Shown here in pieces: positions 1 to 11,800 of a DNA stretch of 64,000 bases. Within the stretch, counting starts at the first letter, position 1. Each line of letters begins with the position of its first letter. The stretch is from Pomphorhynchus laevis (Eukaryota; Acanthocephala; Palaeacanthocephala; Echinorhynchida; Pomphorhynchidae): positions 51,664 to 115,663 of the forward strand of contig WNNJ02001447.1 in assembly GCA_012934845.2 (NCBI GenBank). Reading direction: 5' to 3'. The notes under the pieces are model-generated. The model was not told the DNA's origin. It was given only the letters and a program-made list of their open reading frames with translations, and made no database searches. The position numbers and the translations under genes were made by a program.

Positions 1-59
1 TTTGTTTGGCTTATAAGCGTACAGCTTGTACGCATTTGCCGCATTAAATAAATTTGTAT
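1..59 (+). mobile_element. 3' tail of an L2/CR1-like LINE
   Basis: The GC-containing tail with the word CGCATTTGCC followed by a TAAATAAAT-type end matches the 3' end of the better copy ending near 37270. The copy abuts the minus-strand Naiad fragment that starts at about 60. Only the terminal 3' UTR is inside the window. Confidence 0.55.
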
Positions 60-1895
60 TATTATTCTTATATATGTATATATTTTTCCGAATATAATTA
101 ATTAATTTACAACGCTCTTATTCACTAAATCTAGATTTGTATAAAGCGTACTAAAATCGTATGTATTTATATTTTGAAAATTTATTCCTTTTTTCTGTTC
201 TAAAAATTCTTTTGTAGAATTATAGAAATAGTGTTTTTAGCAGTATTAATTTCGATTACTCATTTTTTTAAAATGTCTTTATTACTTTAAGTTTTTATTA
301 TTTAAGAAAGTGGTTTAAATGTACTAAACGCACTATTGAACCGGTTTTATTGAATATTTATGTAATTTGGGATTCCAATATAATATAGGTATAGTTTTAT
401 CATCTTATTCAACCTTTATACCTTTTTTCCATTATAGAACAGTGACTCATTTGTCATTGTTATTATTTAATCTATATTTATACCCTTTTGATAGCTGCTT
501 TCTTAATTCACAATTTTCAATTAATTTTAGATTATGGGTATGAAAAAATGAACATATATGTTCATTTATTTTATCAAAACTAAGACTTTTACAATTGCAT
601 TCTGTTTCCATTATGTTTCTAATATTATCGTTACATATTGATTTTAATTCTTTATTATAATTACAAATTTTTCGTCCTAATAATGGTAGGAGTTTATACC
701 TTATTTTATGAATATATTTACTTAAATCTGCCCTATTATTTCTTTACTTTTAGAATTATTTAAAAGTCCGGCTTCATTTATGTTATCTATACATTTATTA
801 ATGAAGTTTATGGTTAATGTATATTTTCTATTGCTATTATTAACATTTATTGTACGATAATATTATTATCGTACATTTTGTATTACAATAACTGTCTATT
901 ATACAACTTAGCCTATCATAGTCGTTAATTAATTTTTGATTTATTGAACATATGATATCTTTAGAAAAACTTCTTATATTTACATAAAGATCTTTTAGCT
1001 TATTATCTCTTAAAAGTTGTTTTAGTATTTCTAATTGTTCATTTATATACATACCTTTTTTAATATTTTTAACTCTATTTTTCTTATTCCTTTTATCACA
1101 ATGACTTCTTGGTTTGCGTTTAACCGGATTATTATAATATAGTTGTTTATTATGTATTATACTACTTCTGCCAATTCCTTGTAGCACGTCATTTAATCCT
1201 AATGGGTACATTGAATAAAGCGTTTTAATCCAAAAATCTTCTTTTTCTAATAGTTTTTGATTTAATATTGATATGTTTTCTTCGATAATATGTTCTAAAA
1301 TAAATAATTTACGGTTTTTAATATCATGTCCTATTAATTTCATATGTTTATGAAATATAGTTCGACTATTATGCTGTATATTATATATCTGTTGCCTAAA
1401 CCTAGTTTTTAACATTTGATATATTTTTCCTATATACTGCAATCCACATTGTGTCCATGTATTGTATTACTTACAATACAAATATTATTATTTATAACAT
1501 CACAAACTATACATTTTTTTCTGTCACATTTAAAAGATCTAAAATCAAAATAATTAGTACTTACGTATTTTTCCAATCTGGTTGAGTATATGTAACTTTT
1601 GTCAAGTCATAATTTTTAAAGTTGCTTTTTCGGTGTCGCCACCTAGTTTAGTTGACTCAGACTAAACTTACAACGGGCCAACCAGCAGCATCTGACAGTG
1701 GGCTGCCCTGCTTAAGGCAGTTGCAGGCTGGAACAAGATCTATAAAGATCTACTACCTTCACTCCACGCGCTACCCGACCTAGCTATTGTCCATTACCTG
1801 GTCTCTTAAACGTGATCACGTGAAGCAGTTTACATTATAAAGTGTAAACACCTTGGGATGCAAACTTCTCCCTTTTTTAAGAATTAATAATTCAT
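60..1895 (-). mobile_element. Naiad-type Penelope-like element, broken copy A
   Basis: Reverse-complement copy of the element at 13427-17272. It runs from the structured leader (about 1620-1860) through the N-terminal cysteine cluster and GIY-YIG domain (840-1442, an open 200-codon stretch) to the middle of the reverse transcriptase near 60. An internal deletion of roughly 400 bp removes the first RT block, around 390-480. An extra palindromic stretch near 853-876 disrupts the frame. The 3' terminal repeat is absent. Its leader end abuts a restriction-endonuclease LINE at 1896. The parts are clear from nucleotide identity to the better copy; the copy cannot encode a full protein. Confidence 0.85.
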
Positions 1896-4665
1896 CAAAC
1901 TCCTCACGATGTCATAATAAAATCAACATCAGCATCGGCTCTTGGTATTGTCAACGATGTATGGAGTCACAAAGCGTCTTCTATTTTCCGCCTCCCTTGG
2001 AAGACGAGGGCCAGAGCGGCTGCGATGTTTACAGACTTAATAAAGCAGGATCTACGTCAAAACGACATGGCATCATGGGCTCGCTTTTTTATCATGCCGA
2101 AAATCTGTTTTCACATCAGCGCGTCGAATAAGGTCCTAGACAGATCTCGTCCGGACTCTGCGAAACTGATACTCCAACGCATGAATAAATTTAGTAATGC
2201 TACTTTCGATGAAATCGCTTCGGAACTACGTCTTATAGTCACGCCAGATAACCCTACAGCTTCCAACCATATATCCGCAGCAATATCACTGACTAGACGC
2301 GGGAATTTCAGGAAAGCGGTTCAAAGGCTAGCTTCTACATGGATAGCTTCCCCCATCAACTGACACACGTCGTAAACTAGAGCTTCTGCACCCGTCATCA
2401 CAGAGAGTTTGTTCTCAACATGGAGTCGCTTTGGAGACTTACCGGCTTTGTTGCGTTCACACACTCGACCACTCAAAGTTGATCGAATCACGGTTTTGCG
2501 GGCAATTGAGTCATTTCCTTCGTCAACCGGTCCAGGTTGTTTTGCACTCAGGCCGGAACATCTTCACGATATGATCGACGCCGATTCCGGCGGTAATTTG
2601 CTGGACACACTCACCCATCTAGTCAATCACCTACTTTCAGGTTCTGCTCCGAATTCTTCAGCTCCCTTCATTGTAGGCGCAAATCTTTTCGGCCTCCCTA
2701 AAAAGGATGGAGGCATTTGACCAGTAGCGGTGGGTGAGACGTTACGACGTTTATGTTCAAAGTGTGCCTGCTCTCGCTTACGTGACCGCTTCGCATTATT
2801 CTTTGCTCCCACACAACTCGGAGTTGCCACACGAAATGCAGTAGATATGATTGTTCATAATGTCTCTCGCACTCATCATAGTCGATCAAATGATCCCAAT
2901 TGGGTGTGGGCTAAGGTCGACCTGTCAAACGCCTTTAATAGTATTAGCAGATCTTCAATAATTTCCGCCGTTAATAGTAATGTTCCAGAGCTGTCGTCGT
3001 GGGTATCTTTCTGCTTAAAATCGCCTTTTCCCTTAAGATTTGGTCAGTTCAGACCTTTACTATCATCGGAGGGAGTACAACAAGTTGACCCGCTATCTCC
3101 AATGCTTTTTTCGTTGGCGATTCAAAACACAATCTCGAAAATCTCGAATATCCTGGCATTGTATACAATCAACGGTATTTGGATGATGGGATAATCGGTG
3201 GAAGTCCACAGGCAATCGCTCAGTCCCTCAACACCTTGAGTATTGACTTCCTCACACTCAAACTTCATCTTAATTGGTCAAAAACCGAAATAATCGGCGT
3301 GCCGGACGCGATTCAAATTTGTTCAAACCTCTGCCACTCATCTCCGGCTAACAACACTACAGGCAATTTTCAGCTGTTGGGGTCACCAATTAGCTCAACT
3401 GACTTTATCAAAGACGTCTTGCTCAGGGATTTGTTATCAAGGCTCACGAAAGAAATTGAAGTCATCGCAAACTTGCCAGATCCCCAGTCGGCCTACCTTC
3501 TCCTTAGACACTGTGCGTCCGCCCCCAAGATCGGTCATCTAATGCGCACCATTTCACCATTAACACTGAGAGGTTTCACTCTGGCCTTTGATGATGTTAT
3601 CATGAAAGCTTTTGAAAATTTAACAGCCTCACAGTTAACTGTCTCTGCTAAGATTCAGGCTTCACTACCCTTCCGCTTAGGTGGGTTCGGTCTCAGGAAT
3701 ACTACAATTCATTAAATCAACGCGTTTGTCAAGAGTGTCCGAGCTGTCTCCGAGATTTCGTCCAGAGAACCTAACCAATATGTCAGGTTTGAGGGAGCAT
3801 TGTCAGATTTTTCAGTATTGACTGGGAAAGATAACCTCCAACATATTTGCTCCGACGATTCCACAACGTCCTTCCACATTGACCGTCTGCGCTTCGATCG
3901 CCTGCTTGAAGAATCCAACAATCTGGATAAGGCAAGATTACGTGCGACAGCCTCTTCGAAACTGCGTCATGGCTTCAGGTTACGCCTAGCATTAGCCAAG
4001 CTCTAGATCTAACCCCACCACAATTCTGCGTTCTCTGCCGCATGTGGTTAGGTTTAGCGATTTTTCCTCCTAACCATAAGTGTGGGCGATTCTATTCCGA
4101 TACCGACCTTTTGGGTTTTCACGCCCTTATCTGCCAATAAAGTGGTCATCGCGGGTACAGGCACGATGGCATTAGAGACGTCATCTATGAAGCGGCCCAG
4201 TCTGCACGTATGCACGTTGGCCTGGAGGTCCGGGGTTATTGACTGATGTAAAAGAGCGCCCGGCCGATATTCTAATATACGGTGATCCTGCTGAAGCGAT
4301 TGACTACGCAGTCACGCACCCACAACAAGTTGCATACGTAGATATCGCGAGCGCAAATCGAGGGGCAGCAGCGGCGGCTTATGCCAATAATGTGAAAGAT
4401 CGTAAATATCGGTCAAGAATGGAAGCAACCTGATACAAGTTCACACCGGCAGTAATCGAGCGTTTTGGGGGGAGGTGGAATGATGCCGGCATTAACGTCA
4501 TCAATGATTAACGTCATCCGGCGTATTGCTGGCCGCATGAGCAGAAAAAGTTGTATTAGATATAACATCGTTGCTGCTCGATTATTCCAACGATCGTCCA
4601 TCGCCTTAATGCGTGGCAACGCCCGAGCGATTCTGGCTTTGCTAGACAATATACAGCCATTCACA
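1896..4665 (+). mobile_element. LINE with YLDDG reverse transcriptase and restriction-like endonuclease (Utopia-like?), decayed
   Basis: One long decayed ORF can be followed. The N-terminal helical region is at 2025-2363. Next come RT entry blocks, including FGLPKKDGGI followed by VAVGETLRRL (2409-2790). The RT core has KVDLSNAFNSIS and EGVQQVDPLSPMLFSLAIQ near 2910-3130 and YLDDGIIGG near 3175, and a thumb region follows (3179-3715). A CVLCRMW...H...C zinc-finger remnant lies at 4020-4140. Then comes a restriction-like nuclease pattern: RHDGIRD, RPADILI, and a K-x2-KY-like end (4160-4430). The C-terminus is rich in RGNARAIL (4450-4660). In-frame stops occur near 2359 and 2718, with frameshifts near 3170 and 4240. 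This block order fits early-branching LINEs with restriction-like endonuclease; assignment to the Utopia clade is from memory of its RT motifs. Confidence 0.75.
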
Positions 4666-5930
4666 AGCCTACCTAGGTCAGCGTTCGAACCTAGGATTCG
4701 AACTTTCAGCCAAGGCATATGTGATATGGTCGAGGTCCAGAACGGAACGGCTCATACAGACCATTTTTGCGATGACACACGTCTGGAAGGTTGTAATAAT
4801 CAACGTGATCGAACAGACTTTTTACTAAATCCAGTTGTTTTATTGACAATGGCCAACTCGAACTCGTTCTGTGAGCGCGAGGTGCGAGACCCGAATAGCC
4901 CTCCAATTCTACTGACGACCAGTTCAGTCAAAACCGTTCAACGTGCAGTGGATCTGGGAATAAGACCTCAAATTAAACTTGACGGTCCTGAGGTCGACAA
5001 GCGTTGCCTGCTGCTGAAAGAAAACAACGATGGACACGATGAAGAAGACAATCTTTGGAATATGGATTCGTATCATGATTGAAAAATTTCAAACAGCGAG
5101 GCGGATGAATGTTACAATTTTGCGGGCAACAATCAAGTAAGGACATCGCTTGGTGATTGTGGAAAAGAAAACGACACATCTACCAGGACAATGAATAAAG
5201 ATTTCAATAACGGACAAAATTACACGCAATTATTGTAACCCTTCCATCTAATTGGACAATACGCACTCTGCGATCGGCAACTTCGGGATATGTGATCCGG
5301 CATTCGACTATCCAACAGGCAATACTCTCGCTGATACAGAAGAAAGCAACAGAAATTAGCGGGGATGACGAGATTTTCGCCGACGATCGCGCTTATCCTA
5401 CTTCGTAAAACTTATCCGAATGCGATAACGATCTTCACGAATCCGGAGACCCCACAAACAGATACGATGCAGCCGGTTCACACTTTAAGGTGATCAATGG
5501 AGACATCAATATACCGATCAGTCCGGAACTAAACGTGATGCGGTCTTTAGGACAAAACCCGACAGTAACTGAGTTGCAATACAATCAACGCGTGGACTCG
5601 GACGGTAACAAAACCTCCGAGTTTCGCGAGCCCATCACAATGGATAAAAAGATGAAGAGCAACAATATGTAGTTACTAATGATTACTTGTAATTTTTTAA
5701 ATATTATTAGATATTATTCATCAAACTTGTTTGAAAATAAGAAAAAATAATAGTAAAGTCGTAACAAATAATAAATAGTTTCAGTATTTCTGACAGAGGT
5801 TATAATACCGAGAAAATTATCTAATAAAATTATTTACAAAGAAATTCGAAGCCTATATTTACGCTATAAAATGTGACCAGACAAAGAAGCGTAACCTTAA
5901 CAACATGGTAACACACAATACAATACACTT
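4666..5930 (+). other. Unassigned stretch with coding-like GC-richer composition, then AT-rich DNA
   Basis: The frame that ends the preceding LINE stays open to 5082 and encodes an acidic, Asn/Asp-rich tail. Further plus-strand fragments lie at about 5150-5680, including a 60-codon piece at 5490-5672. Base composition is closer to the flanking LINEs than to the AT-rich host introns, so this may be a LINE 3' or 5' region, or a decayed exon. I do not recognise a domain. From about 5690 to 5930 the sequence is AT-rich with no feature except a short direct repeat of about 20 bp (TACACTTGGATT) near 5926-5952. Confidence 0.35.
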
Positions 5931-7128
5931 GGATTACAATACACTTGGATTTCATACAGTCATTGGATAAAATAGCCAGCACACAAATAACTAAGAGAAT
6001 GCCGAAGGGTGTTCCCTAATCCACCGGCAAATGCTGCAACTGCAAAACATTGGCAGCTAAATGCAAACGATGCAAGTTCGCTGATGCTGAAAAGTCATGC
6101 TTTAATTGTTCAGCCCCTAACTGCTCACGCAAATCAGCGCTGGACTCGAATAAATCACCCATCGTGACAAACGACTGCCAACTCCTCCGCATCTGATAGC
6201 CAACAATATAGACCTTAACGGTGACATGCCAGCGACTATCGTTGATGAAATCAGAACTAGTACCCTACATCACGAAATTCGAACAGTGACAAAGATGACT
6301 ATTGGTGAAATATACCAAGTGGTCATCCAATGGCGACCAAATCTATTTACCCTTCTCAAATGCAACGCCAGTCATACGTTTGTAGCAACTATCGCCGATT
6401 TATACGTAAAGGCATCAATCGAAGAAATTCGCGATCCGTCCTTCTTAAAAAGGCCACTGTGTTCTCCCAATGGGTACTGCAACGAGTCCCTATCACAAAG
6501 GTGTATGATTGGATTAGTCGTTATTGTAAACTTCTGACTGCAGGGAAAGTGACCGCTTCCACATCAGTACTAGAAGATAAGTTTTCATCCACAGTCCTGA
6601 GCCCAGACGAAAACGTGCACGGTAGATCAGTAAAATCATGGTTACAAGATCTCCATCCCTCCGCAAAAGTAGTCTCACCACCAGAAATATTGCTATCGTC
6701 TTCATCTTTTGGTTTAATAATGCATCACGCAAGCAGATTTTATGCTTTGGACGAAACTTGTATTATTTCCGCATGTGAACGAACTAAGGGTGGTACAGGG
6801 CCTTCTAGACTTGATTCGACATCTTAGTGGAACATGCTTACACGTTTTAGTATACAGTCTCAAACTTTAGCACGAGCACTCACTCGCTTTGCGATTTGCA
6901 TCACTACCTAATCTGGCCAGCCAAAACGTCGGAAGCATTCACGTGTTGCCGACTAATAGCCCTCGAAATGAAAAGTGGGGGTATATGCCCAATCGGGTGT
7001 GCGACACTGCAAGAAGAATAATTAGTAAAACGGTTTTTATATTTGTTCGCGACGACATGCAAGAAGTCGCGGGAACGGTCTAACAGCTGCAGGGCAAAAG
7101 TGTGGGGCCGAATACGCAGTACACCCAC
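5931..7128 (+). mobile_element. Restriction-endonuclease LINE, second family, 5' part of a broken copy
   Basis: A start codon at 5999 opens MPKGVP, and after a stop a cysteine-rich zinc-binding cluster follows (C-x-C, CKRCKF, CFNCSAPNC). Downstream frames match the minus-strand copy at 49986-52999 block by block. Examples are the GPSRLDS motif near 6800, LARALTRFA-like and SNLA-like residues near 6870, and the RT entry block CDTARRI followed by DDMQEVAG near 7000-7080. The match stops at about 7128, where LINE-B begins. The 3' nuclease part is recovered at 8841-9180. The reading frame is broken many times. Confidence 0.75.
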
Positions 7129-8370
7129 TCAGGATTTTTTTAAGAAAAAATCCTGCTAATGCCCTAAAGATCTGCGACCCATTTCGATTCAAAATGCCTT
7201 CGTGTCGATTTACGAAAAAGCGCTTGCGCGTAAAATCCGCGACCATTAAAGTAGGCGTGATTTGATCCCTCCAGGTTTTCATAGGTTCGTCAAAGGTCGC
7301 TCGGTTCATTCAGCATTTGGTGAGATGGAGCAGTTTTGTCGAGATAATAGCCATCGTCTAGTTGTGGATGTTTTCCTTGACTTTCCTGCTGCATTTGACC
7401 GCATATCCATTCCCTTTGTGATCTTTTCTCTCAAGTCACTCTGGTTGTCTGCGTCAATTGTGAACAGAGTGGAGATCCTGCTGTGTACCAGCGATTTTAC
7501 TATGAAAACGAGCCCGATGCGCGTCAGTTCTACCCTATTACGGGTGTACCTCAAGGATCACTACTTTTCCCTATCTTATATCTTGCTGCCTTTATTAACC
7601 TATTCAAAATATTTAAACGCGAACAACGTCTTGTGGTGTACGCTGATGACATCACAGCCCTGTTCACTGGACACAGGTGTCAAGACGTAGTCTCTGACAT
7701 CAGCTGTTTCTTTTTAAGATTAAAAGATCAGTTACCCACATCCAATCTTATTTTAAACTCCGTCAAATCGCAGGCGATTGTCTTTCATGACACCCCTGCA
7801 ACAAAGCAAAAACCTAAGAGATTAGCACTCTCTGCGCTCTCCTCCATATTTGCCTCTGAACCACTTCCCACCTTCACAAGTCGAGTAAAATACCTGGAGT
7901 ACACCGTTATGGTGAACTGGTCGGTGAAAGCTGACCTGGATATACTCAAATGTATCCTGAAGAAAGCTAGGTGAGCCCTGAAACGGGCTCAGCATCTGTC
8001 ATTGGAAGAGAAAACCCAGGTGCGCCTTTGGGGCACTTGGGCTATCTCGGAATTAGTCTTCTTTTCAAGAGGACGTCTCTCAGAGCAAAGGCTAAGGTTT
8101 CTTAAGCTCCTCGTATCTCGTTTACCCAGCATAGTCCGCACCGATCGGATTCTTCGGGAAAGGTGGTGAAAGACCACGGGTGGTTCAGTCGGAAGGCGGC
8201 GTGTTGTGTCGGTTGGGGGGTGCTCAGATCCCCCTGGACCTGAGGCTATGAAAGAGAAAGGGAAGACGAAGAAAAATGAAGTGGAATCTGTTATTTTTTA
8301 TCTGACTTTGTTATGACCTACTTTCTTTCTTGCATGCTTTATTTTGATGTATTTAATAAAGTCTTTATTA
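7129..8370 (+). mobile_element. LINE-B copy 1 (AP-endonuclease Jockey/I-like LINE), 5'-truncated, nested
   Basis: It begins inside RT, in the block that reads FIPKKKS in the better copy, and runs to the 3' UTR with a TTTAATAAAGTCTTTATT-like end. Visible RT motifs are RPISIQN, FVKGRSVHSA, DFPAAFDRIS, GVPQGSLLFPILY and VVYADDITALF (about 7160-7660). The C-terminal region matches SRVKYL...TVMVNWSVKADLD. A stop falls at about 7972 and frame breaks lie near 7260 and 7480. It sits between the two halves of a restriction-endonuclease LINE copy, so it looks like an insertion into that element. Confidence 0.85.
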
Positions 8371-8840
8371 TTATGATTTTGAAAAACATCACTGACTGAT
8401 TTGAATGTCGTTATGATTAAGTAAAATTATTATTTGCAATTACGTATCTTGTTTTACTTGTTTCAATGTTGTGGTCTTGTTGTTATTAAAATATTCAATA
8501 ATATTATATTAAAACTTATTTAATATAACATTAAAACCAATTTAATACAATATTAAAACCCATTTAATATAATATTAAAACCCATTTTAGAAATAATACG
8601 AAATAATTTGATAATAAAAAAATAGCAAATAAATTTTTAATAATTATCAGTAGCTTATATAGATAAGATAAAATAGATAAGATAAAAGCAACTTGCAGAA
8701 TGAAGTCATCAAAATTTCAATTTAAATAGTAAATGCATAGACTATTATTAATAATATTATTTTATAAATATTAAAATATACTTTTTTCTTTAATTCAATT
8801 CGTAAATTATCTTTAAATATAATGTGGTTTTGTTGTTGCT
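8371..8840. repeat. AT-rich spacer with a 22-bp tandem repeat
   Basis: About four units of 22 bp, built on the word TTTAATATAATATTAAAACC, lie at roughly 8506-8592. A near-copy of the flank (TGTGGTCTTGTTGTTATTA near 8468, TGTGGTTTTGTTGTTGCTA near 8823) brackets most of the spacer, as if it were an old insertion with a long duplicated flank. There are no coding signs. Confidence 0.5.
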
Positions 8841-9180
8841 AAAAAATGCTACGGGAAACATGTCATGATGTTCAATTAGAACCACAACTCACGCCGATTC
8901 CCTCTAATGTCATCTTAGAAAAGACAACAACCACACGAGATAGAGATACACGCTCGGATATCAAATGTACAAGATTGTTTGGACATATTACGGACCGGTC
9001 TTACATGGACATATGCATATACAATACTTTGGCTTCGTCTTATGCTCACACGTTTTTTAATGCTTCGATAAGGCTTCTTATATAATATGACATTCATGCC
9101 GCTTTACCGTAGACTCAAAGCGAAATGAAGTCTTGATAACACCTTTAAGCCGGGTACTTCATGCCTTAACCTGGTTTTGA
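8841..9180 (+). mobile_element. Restriction-endonuclease LINE, second family, 3' nuclease remnant
   Basis: An open stretch at 8846-9085 reads ETCHDVQLEPQL, then RSDIKCTRLFG, then DRSYMDICIYNTLASSY. This pattern (VEPxL, RxDI, DVxxFNP-like) is the C-terminal restriction-like endonuclease of the same family as 49986-52999, where the equivalent is FPRVEIEPTL...ARLDIS...FFDVTIF. It is probably the other end of the copy that starts at 5931; the RT centre has been lost and LINE-B lies between. Confidence 0.65.
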
Positions 9181-9299
9181 AACAAATGTCCATCCGAAAA
9201 AATACTTAAAAATCTAATGTATTCAGAGATTTATTGCCCAACCGCTTATGGCTTATTATGGCTTATCTTTACCAACCGCTTATCGTTTTTTCATGATCT

Positions 9300-10066
9300 T
9301 AGTGTTTCTGATTCCAACAATCTTGCCTAAATTTTCAGTCATTTTTCTTCTCCTCGTCTTACTCTGAATCCTAATATATCCAAAATAACGAGGATTCTTC
9401 CTCGTCGCCTTGGCTTAGCACACTCCCTATCATTAAATTCTACAATTCTATCTATTGTTTACAATCTCAGTTACTTAGGCGTACATTTCGACAATTGACT
9501 TTCACTAAAACCTTTCATTAGAGATAAAGTATACTCATCTACTTTGATTCCCGCAACCTCCGTTAAATTCGTAGATTTGTCAATTTCCCTTCTTGTATGA
9601 CTCTCATATCTTATCTCATTTTCTGAGGACTTGTTTACTGTCTTAGTCTATTTTCCAACTCATCTAAATCCACTCTTCTTCCACTACAACGCACCGTAAA
9701 CGCAGCTGTCCGAATTCTTTTTCGTCTTCGTCGTTTTGATCATACATCTCACCATCTTGCTTCTTTCGATTTGCCTACAATTTATTCTCGTGTTCAAATT
9801 CTTCTTTTCATTGCCTTCCGGCTTGTAACTTTTCACACTCCTTCATTTCTAAACTTTCCTTTCTTCGACAATTCTCGTCTTGTTTAATGTTCTTTGAGTA
9901 CGTGTAATTCTCTTCTTTTCAATGTCCCAAACTACTTCTCCTTTGGCTTCCGCCCTTTACTTGTGGCTGCTCCTCTGTCGCCAAATCCGATCTCATTTAA
10001 TCTGTGTGACTTTTGCTGTTTTTTGTTAGTTAGAGGACTTGTAAGCATGCAGCTGGCACGCATTTG
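9300..10066 (+). mobile_element. L2/CR1-like LINE, 3' third, decayed
   Basis: It aligns in order with 36420-37260 of the better copy: thumb region, then the C-terminal region with a WNQLP-type motif in decayed form, then the 3' UTR with GCTGGCACGCATTTG at about 10050-10064. The coding strand is pyrimidine-rich like the better copy. Many substitutions and indels are present. Confidence 0.6.
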
Positions 10067-10545
10067 TTTCAACTCCGATCTTGGTCTCATCTCATAATCT
10101 GGTCAATCCAATCACTTTATTGGTACCCTTGACATCACCTTTAACCACACCTCGCTTAACACACCTACCATCCTAGGTCGTTCTTGGAGAAATCTTGATC
10201 TTCTCCTTCTCTGCTCTACTTTATTCAGATCTTCTCTATCCTCTCCCACAATAATATCATCTTCTACTCACGATCTCGCCTTTCTTTTTGACTCTGAACT
10301 CACATCCACTCTCGATCTTCTCTTGCCCTTCAAGCCTCACCATCACCGTCGCTTGCACAGTGACCAATGGTTTGATATCAAATGCATACTCTCAAAGCAT
10401 CGACTCCGTTATGCTTTTCGATTCTATTGCCGCTCTCTCAGACGTGATATCCGCTTACTCACTCCGGCTCCCCATGATTCCTATTTTGCTCTTCCCCTGG
10501 CTCATCTCAACCTACTACGTTCCAAATGCAACTCCTTCTAGAGTT
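10067..10545 (+). mobile_element. L2/CR1-like LINE, upstream coding fragment
   Basis: The region 10370-10541 aligns closely with 35263-35430 of the better copy; the upstream part extends beyond where that copy starts. Because this 5' piece lies after a 3' end of the same family (9300-10066), two separate head-to-tail fragments are implied. Open frames at 10288-10608 are decayed LINE coding sequence. Confidence 0.6.
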
Positions 10546-11554
10546 GGATCGTACCAAATGCAACTCAATTTTTTGTCAAAAATAGATCTGCCACTGTCAA
10601 TTATCTAACTTAGTAAATTGTTATTATATTGTGAAAAACTAAATTGTATTCTTGAGCTAAATACTGTTCAAAATTTGACTTATCAAAACGTTTTAAGGTG
10701 ATATATCGATTTGTCGTGATAATATAATAAACAAAACTTATAATTGTTACTGAATTTAAAAAACGCAGATTTCTTAACCTTTAATGCATAACGGAGAACT
10801 TTTTTAAACAAAGAAGACAGTTTGAAAAAACTGAAAGTATTTATTAAACCTAGTGGAAATTTTTTGGAAATTTTCTTAAACGGAGTTGTTGCAGAATTTG
10901 ATTAAGTTGATGTAGTGCCGTTACTATTCCAGCAATGAAAGGGTCGAACTGATTATCTTCATTTAATATAATCAGTAACGAACAGATTCCTTATATTTTT
11001 AAATAAGTTTGCACTTCTACAAAACGACTTTTGAGTTAATCACAGATTCGAGATATTGGAAGAATCGAGCGGATCCGAATAATATCTGAATTTCGCATAT
11101 ATTGATTTACATGTGAGTCAAGAGCAAGCAGTTGTTCAAGTCGAACAACTTTATGGAATCATTTTTAACATTGAACTAACATGATTATTAAAGAGAATCA
11201 TATAATCACATGAACCAAATTTAGCCAGTACTATTTCTGCAACTTCAGAGCATGGAATTTGATAAATTACACTGATTTTAATTTACAAAATCAAATCATT
11301 GGGCAATCTTGACCCACATAATGTTCTTAGTTTGAAATAGAATCTATAAAAGGCAAGTGAGTACATTCAATTAGCCATTTTACTAGCTTTATAAATCCCA
11401 ATGTCTTATTAATTGCCTCTTTAATTATTAAAACAAGTAACAAATCAATTATTTTTTCATTTAATTTATTAATTAATTGGAATTTTTTTGTTTCTTTTTA
11501 AATTAATTTTTTAATTAATTTTTAAAATATTTGAATCATTCTTTAAATTTACAG
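10546..11554. other. AT-rich DNA without recognised genes
   Basis: I see no motif, repeat family or long frame here. It is probably intron or 5' flank of the ZGPAT-like gene that begins at 11555; an upstream exon could be hidden but I could not support one. Confidence 0.4.
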
Positions 11555-11662
11555 GTTTTGACTGAAGGAAGCAAATGCAGTGTATTTTTTCAAGATAAAA
11601 ATACCGATGATCATTGTACGTTTAAGCACAACGCTATTGTTTATGAAATTGATGGAGAGAAA
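11555..11662 (+). CDS. ZGPAT: ZGPAT-like protein, internal exon (N-terminal side of CCCH finger)
   Basis: A polypyrimidine tract and TTTACAG acceptor precede 36 complete codons (phase 0) that end at a GTATGC donor. The peptide contains EGSKCSVFFQ, then CTFKHNAIVYEIDGEK. In the ZGPAT family (zinc finger CCCH and G-patch protein, a nuclear transcriptional repressor or splicing-related factor in vertebrates) this region is a conserved block ending in YHNAMV just before the CCCH finger, and KHNAIV matches it. The following intron is only 43 bp. The gene assignment rests on this exon plus the next. Upstream exons and the downstream G-patch exon were not found. Confidence 0.65.
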
Positions 11663-11705
11663 GTATGCTTTTGATCTGCTGCATTTATCTATGTCATTTT
11701 TATAG

Positions 11706-11800
11706 GTTGTGGTAATGTTCCTTCATCCGACTTGTTTAAAGATGCTACAATGTGTAAAATTCCTTAACAATAAATGCGATTTATCACCTGAGAAATGCCG
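11706..11800 (+). CDS. ZGPAT: ZGPAT-like protein, internal exon with CCCH zinc finger
   Basis: The acceptor TTTTTATAG is followed by VVVMFLHPTCLKMLQC and NNKCDLSPEKCR, and the exon ends on a partial Arg codon at a GTAAATTT donor. Family members read V-x-V-L-Y/F-L-x-P-T-H, then C-x7-C-x5-C-x3-H. Here the first three finger cysteines are present with spacing C-x7-C-x6-C, and the His would lie in the next exon. The phase joins exactly to 11662. Composition is host-like (AT-rich), unlike the LINEs. The remaining part of the gene is outside what I could identify. Confidence 0.65.

Noticed and set aside
2627-2889. Minus-strand frames inside the restriction-endonuclease LINE
   Set aside because: Shadows of the plus-strand RT, which has recognisable motifs.
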